Under the pieces are notes generated by a model. The model was given only the letters and a program-made list of their open reading frames with translations, was not told where the DNA came from and did no database searches. 64,000 nucleotides of DNA from contig JACCXN010000020.1 in NCBI GenBank assembly GCA_013696965.1, forward strand, positions 88,400 through 152,399, written 5' to 3'. Positions 28,047 to 37,502 of this stretch are shown piece by piece. Source of the stretch: Bacteroidota bacterium (GTDB taxonomy: Bacteria > Bacteroidota > Bacteroidia > JACCXN01). A program made the translations under genes and the position numbers. Numbering within the stretch: the first letter of the stretch is position 1; the number at the start of each line of letters is the position of its first letter.

Positions 28047-30590
28047 CTACAACTCTCCAAGATTCATACCAATTGTGAAATGAAACTGTCCCTGAGGCTT
28101 TCCGGTAACAGGATTTAATCCTGAATTAGGTGCCTGATCAAAGCCCCAGCCGTAATCAAGACCAAATAAACCGAACATAGGAAGGAATATTCTAACACCC
28201 ACCCCAGCAGATCTTTTCACATCAAAAGGATCAAACTTTTTAAATGTTGTCCATGTATTTCCAGCCTCAGCAAAACCAAGAGCATAAACAGTGGCACTTG
28301 GATTCAGGGAAATAGGGTATCTTAATTCCATTGTGTATTTGCTAATGATTGTACCCCCGGTTCTAGGGGAAAGGTCTTGTTCTTCATAACCTCTTAATGC
28401 GATAATCTCCCTTCCATCAAGAGCAAATCCGGTTAATCCACTACCCCCAAGGTAAAATCGTTCAAAAGGAGCAGAACCTATCTGGTCGTTGTAATGACCA
28501 AGGAAACCAAAACCAGCCTTAGTATTCAAAACCAGCTTAGGAGCAAGTTCGGTAAACCAGGATGTTGTAAATTTCCATTTATGGTATTCCGCCCATTTGT
28601 ACCTTTCTTCAGCAGACAGGGTAGAATAGTCAATGGGACCACCAGCTGAATCCCTTGCAAACAATGAGTATGGAGGCGTTAACTGTAATGAAAATGATGT
28701 TTGTGAACCTCTTCTTGGATAAATCGGCTGATCAATGGAATTTCTTTGAAGAACAACTTTAAAACTCAGGTTATTGGATGTTCCGTTACTAAAAATAAAT
28801 TGCTGCCAGTTATTCATAGTATAATGCTGATAGGTAAGTTCACGATAAAGGGTGAAAAAATCATCAGGCCACTGGAGGCGACTTCCCAAACCAACTGAAA
28901 CACCGGAAATGGTAATACCTTGTCTTAAAACGTTAGGTATTTTCTCTCCGTCAGTTTTTATAAAACGTGTCTGACCATTGGATTGTATGGAGTGGTAAGC
29001 GCTAACAGATAATGCATTAGGCTTTCTTCCACCAAGCCAAGGCTCAGTAAATGAAGCATTGTAGGATTGAAACCACAATCCATTGGTTTGCCCTCTTAGG
29101 CTAAGCTTTTGCCCGTCACCAGAGGGAAGTGGTCTCCAGGCATTTTTATTGAAAATATTTCTTGCAGAAAAGTTATTAAAAGAAACACCAAGTGTACCTA
29201 CAACGCGCCCTGCACCCCAGCCTCCTGATAGTTCTATTTGATCAGATGGTTTCTCCTCCACAACATATTCAATATCAACGGTACCTTCTGCAGGATTTGG
29301 TGTTGGATTTACCCCAAGTGATTCCGGATTGAAATACCCCAGCTGAGAGAGTTCTCTTTGTGATCTTATTACATCGGCTCTGCTAAATAACTGTCCTGGC
29401 TTTGTCCTGATTTCACGCATGATAACATGATCATTGGTTTTGGTATTACCAACCACAGTAACTTTATTGATAGTAGCCTGTTTCCCTTCATAAATTCTCA
29501 TTTCAATATCAATGGAATCTCCCTCAACCATCACTTCTACTGGTGTTACAGAGAAAAACAAATAACCATCATCCATATATAGCGAAGTAATATCTCTTCC
29601 ATTTGGATTCATGTACAACCTAGACTCAAGAACGGATTGGTCAAAAATATCTCCTTTTTTTATTCCAAGTATTGCATCAAGGGCCTTATTGCTGTATTTA
29701 GTATTTCCCATCCAAACAATGTTTCTAAAATAGTATTGATTACCCTCGCTGATGGTTAGTTCAATATTTAGTAGTTTATCACTTACCCTGTATACAGTAT
29801 CTTTAGTAAATTGAGCATCACGATATCCTTTAGCATTGTATTTAGCAATTACTTTCAATAAATCCTTTTCCAGGTTTTCTTCAAGAAACTTTGAGGTTTT
29901 TAAAATGTTATACCAGCGTTTTTGCTTTGTGTCTTTTAGGTTCCTTCTGATTTTATTATCGGTAAAAGCTTCATTACCATGAATTATAATTTCACCAATT
30001 TTAACTTTGTTGTTTTTTTCCACATCAATTATAAGAATAACATTGTTTTTCAGGGTTGTATCCGTTACCTCCTGAATATTAACTTCTACATTGTAAAAGC
30101 CTTTTTCAACAAAATATTCTTTAACTGTATTCTTTGTTGTTGCTAGCAAATTAGGTGTAACCACATTGCCTTTTATGAGTTTAATTTTTTCTCTTAAATT
30201 ATCCGCTTCCGTTTTTCTTACGCCCTTAAAAGAGAATTTAGAAAGCCGTGGCCTTTCTTCGAGTTCAATTTCAAGAAAAATAATATTGTTTTGAATATTG
30301 GTTGCACTTATTTTAACATCAGAGAAAAGACCTTGCTCCCATAAGGTTTCAATTGCAATTGCTGTTTTTTCACCGGGGATAGATATTTTCTCACCTACTA
30401 CTAATCCTGAAAGTAAAATGAGAACATTTTTATCCAAATGTTCCACTCCCTTAATGGTTATACCACCAATTTCGTATTCTTGAGGGTTTTCGTAATTAAT
30501 ATCCTCATAATCCCCTAAAGGCAACTGCGCAAAAGCCCCGGAAACCAGGACAAGGAATAAAAAAATAATAGTAAATATGCTCTTATGCAT
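28047..30590 (-). CDS. bamA: Outer membrane protein assembly factor BamA
   Basis: The essential Omp85 protein that inserts beta-barrel proteins in the outer membrane. 847 residues: a signal peptide (residues 1-21), five POTRA repeats over about 40-420 (for example ITIKGVEHLDKNVLILLSGL and ATINKVTVVGNTKTND), then a 16-stranded barrel. The lid-loop motif appears as ALRGYEEQ (the VRGF/Y element). The protein ends in GMNLGEL, without the usual terminal aromatic residue. It lies between uppS and the ompH pair, a conserved order in this phylum. Confidence 0.96.
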   Translation of the reverse strand: MHKSIFTIIFLFLVLVSGAFAQLPLGDYEDINYENPQEYEIGGITIKGVEHLDKNVLILLSGLVVGEKISIPGEKTAIAIETLWEQGLFSDVKISATNIQNNIIFLEIELEERPRLSKFSFKGVRKTEADNLREKIKLIKGNVVTPNLLATTKNTVKEYFVEKGFYNVEVNIQEVTDTTLKNNVILIIDVEKNNKVKIGEIIIHGNEAFTDNKIRRNLKDTKQKRWYNILKTSKFLEENLEKDLLKVIAKYNAKGYRDAQFTKDTVYRVSDKLLNIELTISEGNQYYFRNIVWMGNTKYSNKALDAILGIKKGDIFDQSVLESRLYMNPNGRDITSLYMDDGYLFFSVTPVEVMVEGDSIDIEMRIYEGKQATINKVTVVGNTKTNDHVIMREIRTKPGQLFSRADVIRSQRELSQLGYFNPESLGVNPTPNPAEGTVDIEYVVEEKPSDQIELSGGWGAGRVVGTLGVSFNNFSARNIFNKNAWRPLPSGDGQKLSLRGQTNGLWFQSYNASFTEPWLGGRKPNALSVSAYHSIQSNGQTRFIKTDGEKIPNVLRQGITISGVSVGLGSRLQWPDDFFTLYRELTYQHYTMNNWQQFIFSNGTSNNLSFKVVLQRNSIDQPIYPRRGSQTSFSLQLTPPYSLFARDSAGGPIDYSTLSAEERYKWAEYHKWKFTTSWFTELAPKLVLNTKAGFGFLGHYNDQIGSAPFERFYLGGSGLTGFALDGREIIALRGYEEQDLSPRTGGTIISKYTMELRYPISLNPSATVYALGFAEAGNTWTTFKKFDPFDVKRSAGVGVRIFLPMFGLFGLDYGWGFDQAPNSGLNPVTGKPQGQFHFTIGMNLGEL

Positions 30591-30615
30591 TTGAAAATTT
30601 TTGTGTAAATTTAAA

Positions 30616-31374
30616 TTAAACTTTTTGTGAATTGCTTTTTATTTGTTCACTTGTTTTACCGAATCTTCTTTCTCGCTTTTGAAAATCAGCAATAGCAAGC
30701 AAAAAATCATTTTTCCTGAAATCTGGCCATAATTTTTGTGTAAAATATAATTCGGAGTAAGATATCTGCCACATTAAAAAATTACTGATCCTTAATTCTC
30801 CGCTTGTTCTAATTAAAAGTTCAGGATCTGGTATTCCTGCAGTACATAGATGTTTATTAATTATATCCTCGCTAATGTCTTCAGGGCTTAATTCTCCTGT
30901 TTGCACCTTGGCAGTGATTTTTTTAACTGCTTGTGTAATTTCCCATCTTGAACTATAACTTAGAGCAAGCACAAGAGTCATTTGAGTATTTGAGGCGGTT
31001 TTTTCCATGGCATCATTCAGTTCTTTAAAACATTTTGAAGGGAGACTACTTAAATCACCTATTGCCATTAACCTTATATTGTTTTTCATTAAAGTAGCCG
31101 TTTCTTTATTAATTGTAGAAATCAGCAACTCCATTAAAGCATTTACTTCAAATTTAGGCCGATTCCAGTTTTCTGTGGAAAAGGCATATAAAGTTAAATA
31201 TTTAACACCAATTTCTGCAGCAGTTTCCACAGTTTCTTTCACAGAGCCAACACCGTTAGAATGGCCAAACATTCTTAATTTTCCTTTTTGTTTGGCCCAT
31301 CGTCCATTTCCATCCATGATAATTGCAACATGAACAGGAATATTTTCTTCTCTTGTTTTTTCTTTAAAAGTCAT
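30616..31374 (-). CDS. uppS: Isoprenyl transferase (undecaprenyl diphosphate synthase)
   Basis: Cis-prenyltransferase producing the undecaprenyl diphosphate carrier for cell-wall and surface-glycan synthesis. 252 residues; VAIIMDGNGRWAKQ holds the catalytic aspartate, LTLYAFSTENWNRP is region III, and ELLIRTSGELRISNFLMWQ is region V. The gene is 25 bases upstream of bamA on the same strand. Its product would supply the lipid carrier used by the glycosyltransferases at 4-17 kb. Confidence 0.97.
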   Translation of the reverse strand: MTFKEKTREENIPVHVAIIMDGNGRWAKQKGKLRMFGHSNGVGSVKETVETAAEIGVKYLTLYAFSTENWNRPKFEVNALMELLISTINKETATLMKNNIRLMAIGDLSSLPSKCFKELNDAMEKTASNTQMTLVLALSYSSRWEITQAVKKITAKVQTGELSPEDISEDIINKHLCTAGIPDPELLIRTSGELRISNFLMWQISYSELYFTQKLWPDFRKNDFLLAIADFQKRERRFGKTSEQIKSNSQKV

Positions 31375-31412
31375 TTCTCAATTTATAGAACTGCCGCAAA
31401 AGTAATTTATTA

Positions 31413-32150
31413 TTATTTGTAAGCAGGACATTTTGCTATTTTAGGTCCAATTTTATATGTTAACATAATTCCAGCCAGGGAATACCAGTCTTTTGTTTTT
31501 GAATTTCCTCTCTGCAAACCCGAATTTGGGTAAGTAGTACTAACATCATCTAAATAATCGGTGGATGTTTTTCGAAAACCCCATTCAATACCTAAACCAA
31601 CACGATTAGCCAGGGAGATTTTAAGTCCTATTCCAAAAGGAAAAGCAAGTTGGGTTAATGCATATGCACTTTTTCCTGGTGAAGCACCTTGTCCTTCGGT
31701 AGACATTGGCCTTAGATCAACCAATGTATTGTTGATATATGCCTGTGGATTGAATCTAAAAACAGAAATTCCGGCAAAAATGTAAGGTGAAAAAGGATAG
31801 TTAGGATCTCCCAAGTCATAGGGAAGAAAATTAAATTCAATTTGCCCGGAGAGTTCAATAATCTTTGTCCGGAAGTTAAGATTACGTGCTCTTTGAACAG
31901 GATTATTGCTGTCGCTGTCATAAGCCTCTAGATTTCCATAGACAAGATTTGATTTTAAAGCATACCTTGGATTAAGAAGCTTTCGGTAAATAAGGCCAAA
32001 TGCGGGTTTTGTTCTGTAGAACAACTTATTGGGGTTTAAATCACCCATATAAAATGAACCACCACCAAAAACCCCTAATTCTGATCCTTGTGAAAATCCT
32101 GTTAATACAGTAGCAAAAATAAAAAAAAGCAAGAAACTTAATCTTTTCAT
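31413..32150 (-). CDS. Outer-membrane beta-barrel protein of the DUF6089 type
   Basis: A 245-residue protein with a signal peptide (MKRLSFLLFFIFATVLTGFSQ) followed by GSELGVFGGGSFYMGDLNP, which recurs in DUF6089 proteins encoded between nadK and uppS in many Bacteroidota. Alternating strands (RYALKSNLVYGNLEA, PYIFAGISVFRFNP, GLGIEWGFRKTSTDYLDDV) indicate an eight-stranded barrel. The function is unknown; conserved synteny with bamA and uppS suggests envelope biogenesis. It has its own -7 box 31 bases upstream. Confidence 0.82.
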   Translation of the reverse strand: MKRLSFLLFFIFATVLTGFSQGSELGVFGGGSFYMGDLNPNKLFYRTKPAFGLIYRKLLNPRYALKSNLVYGNLEAYDSDSNNPVQRARNLNFRTKIIELSGQIEFNFLPYDLGDPNYPFSPYIFAGISVFRFNPQAYINNTLVDLRPMSTEGQGASPGKSAYALTQLAFPFGIGLKISLANRVGLGIEWGFRKTSTDYLDDVSTTYPNSGLQRGNSKTKDWYSLAGIMLTYKIGPKIAKCPAYK

Positions 32151-32180
32151 TAATGGTTTTTAAGTTTAAAAAAACTTAGG

Positions 32181-32188
32181 CAAAATTA
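32181..32188 (-). promoter_or_regulatory. -7 promoter box for the DUF6089-uppS-bamA-ompH transcript
   Basis: On the minus strand this reads TAATTTTG, an exact TAnnTTTG, about 31 bases before the ATG at 32150. No clear -33 TTTG is seen. Confidence 0.45.
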
Positions 32189-32266
32189 ATACCGTAGTAA
32201 CGGAAAAAGGAAAAGTTAATTATATCAGAACAAAAGGGGTGTGAGAACAGCATTAAAACAGGAATA

Positions 32267-33145
32267 TTAATTTCTCAGGTCAAGCCCCCACATGAGCTTA
32301 TTGCGTAGAGTTGTCAAAAAATCATGTCCTGAGAGTCTGATTAAATTAACCTTGAATTTTTCTTCGCTAATGGTAAGTTCTTCGGTAGAATTAACTGTTT
32401 CAGTTCTTGAATCAAGGGCAACAAGATATTTCTTGCTCCTGCCTTCGAATTTCAGGGTAATGGTATTGTTGGCAGGCAACACTATTGGCCGAACATTTAG
32501 GTTATGAGGGGCAATAGGAGTAATAATAAAATTTTCAGAGCCCGGAATAATGATAGGCCCTCCGCAACTTAAAGAATATGCGGTTGATCCTGTAGGGGTG
32601 GAAACTATTAATCCATCGGCCCAATAGGAGTTCAGGTAATTCCCGTTGATATAGGCATGAATGGTCATCATGGAAGCTGAATCTTTTTTATGAATGGTAA
32701 GTTCATTCAGGGCAAAATTCAAATTTCCAAATAAATTGCTTTTTGTTTGCAGTCTTAGCAGGTTTCTTTCATCCAAAGTATACTCTTTGTTTATCAAAGC
32801 ATTAATTGCTGTTTCCGTTTCATTCATGGATACTGTAGATAAAAAACCAAGCCTTCCGGTATTAAAACCAATAACAGGCACTTTTGAATCTCTTATAAAA
32901 GTTACGGTGTCCAACAAAGTTCCATCTCCACCTATACTCAAAATGAAATCAATTTCTGTGGTAATTTGAGTATAATGGTTAAAAGTTGCGTAGTTGGGAA
33001 TATTCTTTATTTTTTCTTTTAGAAAATCATTGAACTTTTCAAACACAACTAATTCTACTCCTTTTTTTTCGAGTATATTGAAAATAAACTGAATAGCCTG
33101 ATCGTACTTTTCATTGAACTCTCTTCCGTATATGGCAATTCTCAT
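32267..33145 (-). CDS. nadK: NAD kinase
   Basis: ATP-NAD kinase producing NADP, cytoplasmic. 292 residues; SIGGDGTLLDTV has the GGDGT phosphate-binding motif, GFNTGRLGFLS follows, and the second motif is TPTGSTAYSLSCGGPII. It begins nine bases after the POTRA outer-membrane protein gene, so it belongs to the CBS - POTRA - nadK transcript. Confidence 0.97.
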   Translation of the reverse strand: MRIAIYGREFNEKYDQAIQFIFNILEKKGVELVVFEKFNDFLKEKIKNIPNYATFNHYTQITTEIDFILSIGGDGTLLDTVTFIRDSKVPVIGFNTGRLGFLSTVSMNETETAINALINKEYTLDERNLLRLQTKSNLFGNLNFALNELTIHKKDSASMMTIHAYINGNYLNSYWADGLIVSTPTGSTAYSLSCGGPIIIPGSENFIITPIAPHNLNVRPIVLPANNTITLKFEGRSKKYLVALDSRTETVNSTEELTISEEKFKVNLIRLSGHDFLTTLRNKLMWGLDLRN

Positions 33146-33154
33146 CCTGGTAAA

Positions 33155-34612
33155 TTATAATGCAGCAGCAAAATTGATAAAAAAACCTCGTTCTCCCAAC
33201 TTATTGAAGGAATATTCTAACCGAAGCACCTGATCGTAATACGTTACCCAATCTAATCCCAGCCCATAACCAAAAAGTGCCTGATTGGAAAGAGGATTGT
33301 GCTGAAAGTACAGTTTGTCCTGCACATAACCAGCATCGGCAAACAAATTAAGGTAAATTGCATAATGAAATGCACTGAATTTTTTACTTTTAATAAAATC
33401 AAAATTTTTAACCACCGGTTTTACGAGCTGATATTTAATGTTAGTTCTTGCCATGGCCCAACTTTGCCCGTCAATTACATAATATTCATAGCCCCTAACC
33501 TGTTCATCATAATAACCCAATCCACGCTGAACATAATAAGGCTGGTTATCGGTAATAGAAAATTTGCTTTTACCTGAGGCTGCAAAATAAAATACATCGC
33601 TTATTTTCCAGAACTTTTTTAAAGCACCGGTAAAAAAAACAACATCTTCGGAACCAGGAAGCATACTGTTTCCAATTTTCACAGCTTCAATATCAAAATA
33701 ATAACCCTTTAAAGCGTAAGGCTTAAAATCTCTTCTATCCCTTTTAAATTTATAGGAAAGGGTAAAAAAGCGCGTTTCTGTAAGATTATCAGTAAAATAA
33801 TCATCTGAGATTATTGTAAGTGAATCATCAATAAAGGCGGCATTGTATTTTAGGTAAACCGAATTGCTGTTATAGATTCGTCCTCTGTAGGTTAGCATTA
33901 ATTTGGCATAAAATTCCTCACGAGCAACACTACCGGGTTCAGAAAAGAATACTCTTTTATTTTCAATAGTTTTATACGCAATTTCGTGGTTTTGAAAATA
34001 GCTTAAGGTCGCCTCCATGCCCAAAGTCTGCTTCTGATTTAAATAGGGAATGCTGTATTGGACTGCATATTGATTGGTATAACCTGTTTGAACCTTAAAT
34101 CTGAGGGTTTCTTTCCTTCCCCGGAAATTTCCGCGCTCCACATACAACCCGTAATTTACTCTTTTGAAATCTCTGGTAAGCCACCAGGTATTAAAATTTG
34201 TTTCAGCAAGTTCTACAATTGGAATTGGCCAGGTGTACCATCTCTCAATAAGATCGATCCGAACTTTTAGTAAATCACCATCAATTTCAGGAACAATGGT
34301 AACGAAATTAAAAAGACCTGTATTTAATAAGTTTTGTCTTGCCCTGATTAAATTAGTACTCAACATTCCCTTTTCAATTGTATCTCCAAGTGAAAAGGGA
34401 ATTTCGCGTAAAACTATTCGTTCACGTGTTATTTTATTTCCAAGAATTATTATTTCTGATACGCTAAGAGAAGACTTGTTTTTTACTGTGTCCAGAAGTT
34501 CAATTCCAGGTGCCTTAATGGAATCGGAATTAATAGAATTTTCTTGTCCGAAAATTGAAGTAAACAGAACTGCAGAAAAAACAAACAGTATAAAAAGCAG
34601 CCTTTGGAGCAC
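33155..34612 (-). CDS. Outer-membrane protein with one POTRA domain and an Omp85-like barrel
   Basis: 485 residues: a signal peptide, one POTRA-like domain (residues about 50-125: LSVSEIIILGNKITRERIVLREI..., GLFNFVTIVPE), a short linker with ERWYTWPIPI, and a beta barrel that ends in a final strand GFFINFAAAL. This resembles BamA/TamA relatives or POTRA-barrel proteins of unknown substrate found next to nadK in this phylum. It is two bases after the CBS protein and nine bases before nadK, so all three are translated from one mRNA. A role in outer-membrane assembly is inferred. Confidence 0.75.
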   Translation of the reverse strand: MLQRLLFILFVFSAVLFTSIFGQENSINSDSIKAPGIELLDTVKNKSSLSVSEIIILGNKITRERIVLREIPFSLGDTIEKGMLSTNLIRARQNLLNTGLFNFVTIVPEIDGDLLKVRIDLIERWYTWPIPIVELAETNFNTWWLTRDFKRVNYGLYVERGNFRGRKETLRFKVQTGYTNQYAVQYSIPYLNQKQTLGMEATLSYFQNHEIAYKTIENKRVFFSEPGSVAREEFYAKLMLTYRGRIYNSNSVYLKYNAAFIDDSLTIISDDYFTDNLTETRFFTLSYKFKRDRRDFKPYALKGYYFDIEAVKIGNSMLPGSEDVVFFTGALKKFWKISDVFYFAASGKSKFSITDNQPYYVQRGLGYYDEQVRGYEYYVIDGQSWAMARTNIKYQLVKPVVKNFDFIKSKKFSAFHYAIYLNLFADAGYVQDKLYFQHNPLSNQALFGYGLGLDWVTYYDQVLRLEYSFNKLGERGFFINFAAAL

Positions 34613-34614
34613 TT

Positions 34615-35280
34615 TTATACGTTCAGGTAGTTCATAAAAGAATCATAACGGTCTTTCATTTCATCGATAAATTCACTTTGGTGGAAGGAAGCCTGAATTG
34701 TATAATTATACCTTATAAAGGTTTGCAAAATAGCAGAAAGATCTGTCCGGTTTATTTTCAATGTAACTTCTAACTTATTTGAATCGACAGAAGAAGTAAT
34801 ATAACTGCTTAAAATTTTACCATCATTACCCTCTACAATTCTTGCTATTTCGCTAAGGGTAAAATCATTAGGATTCATTTCCAAAACTACAATTCCCCCA
34901 GGATCCTTAATAGCAGACATTTCGGCAAAAGATTTAATTAACTGGTTCATGGAAATGGTCCCCAAAAAACGATTATCCTTATCAAGTACCGGTAACAAAG
35001 TAAGATTTAATTTGTAAATTAATTTAATTACCTCATAAATATGCTCATTTTCATATACAAAAGGTCTTGAAAGTGATAAGTTATGCGTACCAATTGCCTC
35101 TTCTGGGGCATTCATGTCTAAAATATCGGCATCGGAAATCATACCCAAAAAATCAACATTATTGACTATAGGCATGTGAGAAACCTTAAACTCTTCCATC
35201 CATGTAAGAGCTTTAAGCCCTGTATCGGAGGTTTTAAGCGGTGGAATATCGTGGGTTATTAAGTTTTTAGCAAGCATCAA
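34615..35280 (-). CDS. Tandem CBS-domain protein
   Basis: A 221-residue cytoplasmic protein with two CBS repeats: residues about 10-58 (LKTSDTGLKALTWMEEF..SHMPIVNNVDFLGMISDADI) and 75-130 (HIYEVIKLIYKLNLTLLPVLDKDNRFLGTISMNQ). These bind adenine nucleotides as sensors. An ACT-like C-terminal region (about 140-215) follows. It is first in the operon with the POTRA barrel protein and nadK, and divergent from pdxJ, a gene order common in Bacteroidota. What it regulates is unknown. Confidence 0.85.
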   Translation of the reverse strand: MMLAKNLITHDIPPLKTSDTGLKALTWMEEFKVSHMPIVNNVDFLGMISDADILDMNAPEEAIGTHNLSLSRPFVYENEHIYEVIKLIYKLNLTLLPVLDKDNRFLGTISMNQLIKSFAEMSAIKDPGGIVVLEMNPNDFTLSEIARIVEGNDGKILSSYITSSVDSNKLEVTLKINRTDLSAILQTFIRYNYTIQASFHQSEFIDEMKDRYDSFMNYLNV

Positions 35281-35362
35281 TTAGGGTATAAAATGAAAAG
35301 CCAAGAAACAAGCATTGTTTTTCTTTAAATTATTTTTAACGTTAACAGCATAGTTTATATTA

Positions 35363-35370
35363 CAAAAATA
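35363..35370 (-). promoter_or_regulatory. -7 promoter box for the CBS-POTRA-nadK operon
   Basis: On the minus strand this reads TATTTTTG, an exact TAnnTTTG, about 82 bases upstream of the ATG at 35280. It lies 10 bases from the pdxJ -7 box on the opposite strand, so the two promoters would overlap. Confidence 0.35.
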
Positions 35371-35380
35371 CTATTTTTTT

Positions 35381-35388
35381 TAGCTTTG
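35381..35388 (+). promoter_or_regulatory. -7 promoter box of pdxJ
   Basis: TAGCTTTG matches TAnnTTTG. Transcription would begin near 35394, only about 12 bases before the ATG at 35406 and too close to the ATG at 35397; this favours the second start codon. Confidence 0.5.
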
Positions 35389-35405
35389 CAGAATATATGT
35401 ATATT

Positions 35406-36128
35406 ATGACTAAACTGAGTGTAAATATTAATAAAATAGCGACTTTAAGAAATTCAAGGGGAGGCAATTATCCGAATGTTTTAAAAGTAGCAGTTGATTG
35501 CGAACAATTTGGAGCTCAAGGAATAACTGTTCATCCTCGTCCGGATGAGCGACATATACGATACCAGGATGTACTGGATTTAAAACCCCTGGTAAAAACC
35601 GAATTTAATGTTGAGGGCTATCCTTCAAAAGATTTCATGGATCTTGTATTAAAGGTAAAACCTGTGCAGGTTACCTTGGTTCCTGATCCTCCAGAAGCAC
35701 TAACTTCAAATGCTGGTTGGAATACTGTGAAACACAAGGATTTTTTAAAAGAAATAATAAGCGAATTAAAAAACAAGGGAATACGAACTTCCATTTTCAT
35801 TGATACTGATTTAAGCAATATAAATAATGCATCACTAACTGGAACCGATCGTATTGAACTGTATACAGAAGCCTATGCCAAGGATTTTGCCAATGATCCT
35901 TCAAAAGCCATTTCACCCTATATTATCGCTGCCAGAAATGCCATTGAAGATGGATTGGGAATAAATGCGGGACATGATTTGAATTTAAAAAACCTTAATT
36001 ATTTCGCAAGTAATATACCTGGTCTTCTTGAAGTATCAATTGGCCATGCACTAATTTGCGATTCCTTATATTTGGGCCTTGAAAACACCATACAATTGTA
36101 TTTAAGGCAGTTAATTGTAAAATCTTAA
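35406..36128 (+). CDS. pdxJ: Pyridoxine 5'-phosphate synthase
   Basis: Condenses 1-deoxyxylulose 5-phosphate with aminoacetone phosphate in the DXP-dependent vitamin B6 route. About 240 residues, a TIM barrel: [16 protein letters not shown] at the start, [17 protein letters not shown] with the active-site His and Arg, TLVPDPPEA, and [12 protein letters not shown] near the end. ATG 35397, three codons upstream, is possible but would leave almost no leader after the -7 box. It is divergent from the CBS operon. Confidence 0.96.
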   Translation: MTKLSVNINKIATLRNSRGGNYPNVLKVAVDCEQFGAQGITVHPRPDERHIRYQDVLDLKPLVKTEFNVEGYPSKDFMDLVLKVKPVQVTLVPDPPEALTSNAGWNTVKHKDFLKEIISELKNKGIRTSIFIDTDLSNINNASLTGTDRIELYTEAYAKDFANDPSKAISPYIIAARNAIEDGLGINAGHDLNLKNLNYFASNIPGLLEVSIGHALICDSLYLGLENTIQLYLRQLIVKS

Positions 36129-36203
36129 TTTATAGCAACGCATGCTATTTGAGGTTAATAAAATTAAAGCCAAAGCATTGCTAAACTCCTATACTATTAT
36201 AGA

Positions 36204-36986
36204 ATGAAACTAAATTTCAAAAAACTTGGAAGCGGAAAGCCACTAATTATACTTCATGGGCTTTTTGGCTCTTTGGATAACTGGCAAACCATTGGAAAAC
36301 AATTTGCCGAAAAATTTACAGTATATCTTGTTGACCAAAGAAATCACGGGCAATCGCCTCATAATGTTGCATGGGATTACCAGGTAATGGTTGATGATTT
36401 GGATGATTTGATACACGATGAAAATATCCAAAAGCCAATTTTAATCGGACATTCCATGGGAGGAAAAACTGCTATGCTTTATGCGAATCAAAAACCAGAA
36501 AAAATAGCAGGGTTGGTTGTGGTAGACATAGCTCCAAAACAATACGATCCACATCATGAACATATTTTAAAAGCACTCAATGCAGTTGATTTGGATAAAA
36601 TAACAACCCGCAAGGAAGCAGAGGATATCCTTTCAGATTATATTAAGGATTCAGGAACAAAACAATTTTTATTGAAAAGCCTTTATTGGAATGATCTGGA
36701 AAACAAAAAACTTGACTGGAGGTTTAATCGTAAGGTGATAAGCGAAAACATAGCAACAGCAGGACTAGGAATTCAATTCCATAAGCCTTTAACTGGCTTT
36801 GCTGTGTTATTTATTGCTGGAGGAAAATCAGATTATATTACTGAAAAGGATCATGATTTCATAAAAAAGATGTTTCCTGAAGCGGAAATAAAAACGATAG
36901 AAAATGCAGGTCATTGGGTCCATGCAGAGGCTCCTGTTGATTTTTATTCTATTGTGTTTGAATTTATTGAGTCAAGGGTTAAGTAA
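36204..36986 (+). CDS. Alpha/beta-hydrolase (YbfF-like esterase)
   Basis: A 260-residue cytoplasmic serine hydrolase: ILHGLFGSLDNWQ with the oxyanion-hole HG, VDQRNHGQSPH, the nucleophile elbow GHSMGGKTA (serine about residue 93), and a late AGHWVHAEAP with the catalytic histidine. This pattern matches the YbfF/ABHD11 group of thioesterase-like esterases. It follows pdxJ in the same direction, 75 bases later, and ends before a hairpin terminator at 37032. Substrate unknown. Confidence 0.9.
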   Translation: MKLNFKKLGSGKPLIILHGLFGSLDNWQTIGKQFAEKFTVYLVDQRNHGQSPHNVAWDYQVMVDDLDDLIHDENIQKPILIGHSMGGKTAMLYANQKPEKIAGLVVVDIAPKQYDPHHEHILKALNAVDLDKITTRKEAEDILSDYIKDSGTKQFLLKSLYWNDLENKKLDWRFNRKVISENIATAGLGIQFHKPLTGFAVLFIAGGKSDYITEKDHDFIKKMFPEAEIKTIENAGHWVHAEAPVDFYSIVFEFIESRVK

Positions 36987-37031
36987 TTCTTTGTTACTGC
37001 TGTCGGGTTAGATTCCTCGCTACGCTACAAC

Positions 37032-37070
37032 AGAGGACGAACCGATATTTTTTCGGTTTTGTCCTCTTTT
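37032..37070 (+). terminator. Hairpin terminator after the esterase gene
   Basis: AGAGGACGAACCGA (37032-37045) pairs with TCGGTTTTGTCCTCT (37053-37067), with one bulge, followed by TTT. It is placed 46 bases after the esterase stop. Confidence 0.7.
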
Positions 37071-37351
37071 AGCATCTGGCAAATTCTATGAAATAGAGTT
37101 AGTTGCAAGAAAAAAATCATTGACCTTTCTTGGTTAGATATTCACGTTTTTCAGGGAGGTATAAAATACCAGTAGGAAATAGCAGGTTTTGAATGCCTTT
37201 TTTTATACCATATTCTCCATTTTCCCAATATTTAGGCAAGTTTTCAAAAAGAAGAAGCGAATAAGGCAGCATAGCAAATAATACTCCCCCAAAAAAAAGG
37301 CACTCAAAAAGCGTCTTTTTTTTGCTATATCCCCCCCCTGTTTTTTAGGGT

Positions 37352-37375
37352 TTAAATAAACGGACGTTTATTTAA
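37352..37375. promoter_or_regulatory. Perfect 10-bp inverted repeat upstream of the toxin-antitoxin pair
   Basis: TTAAATAAAC and GTTTATTTAA separated by GGAC. It lies about 130 bases before the antitoxin start and about 70 bases before its candidate -7 box, so an operator for autoregulation is possible but the distance is long. The rest of the gap from 37071 is AT-rich and includes a run of eight C at 37331-37338. Confidence 0.35.
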
Positions 37376-37447
37376 TTTACCGTATTTATCAAATATCATA
37401 TGTTAAAAACAGTTATCTTTAAAAAAATTATCAATTTCTTTTGGTCT

Positions 37448-37492
37448 TACATTTGCCGTTTTAAGGGTATTAATAAAATTATCAGAAGGAGG
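37448..37492 (+). promoter_or_regulatory. -7 box and Shine-Dalgarno of the antitoxin gene
   Basis: TACATTTG at 37448-37455 matches TAnnTTTG. AAGGAGG at 37486-37492 is a near-perfect Shine-Dalgarno 10 bases before ATG 37503. Genes in this phylum rarely use one, and I see no comparable site in the rest of the window. Confidence 0.5.
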
Positions 37493-37502
37493 CTGTTCCT
37501 AA

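Noticed and set aside
34164..34637. 157-codon frame antisense to the POTRA-barrel gene
   Set aside because: It is Ser/Ile-rich antisense sequence opposite a clear outer-membrane protein and overlaps the CBS gene end.
37010..37070. tRNA-like or riboswitch-like structure after the esterase gene
   Set aside because: Only one stem-loop is formed and its position fits a terminator; no cloverleaf arms are seen.
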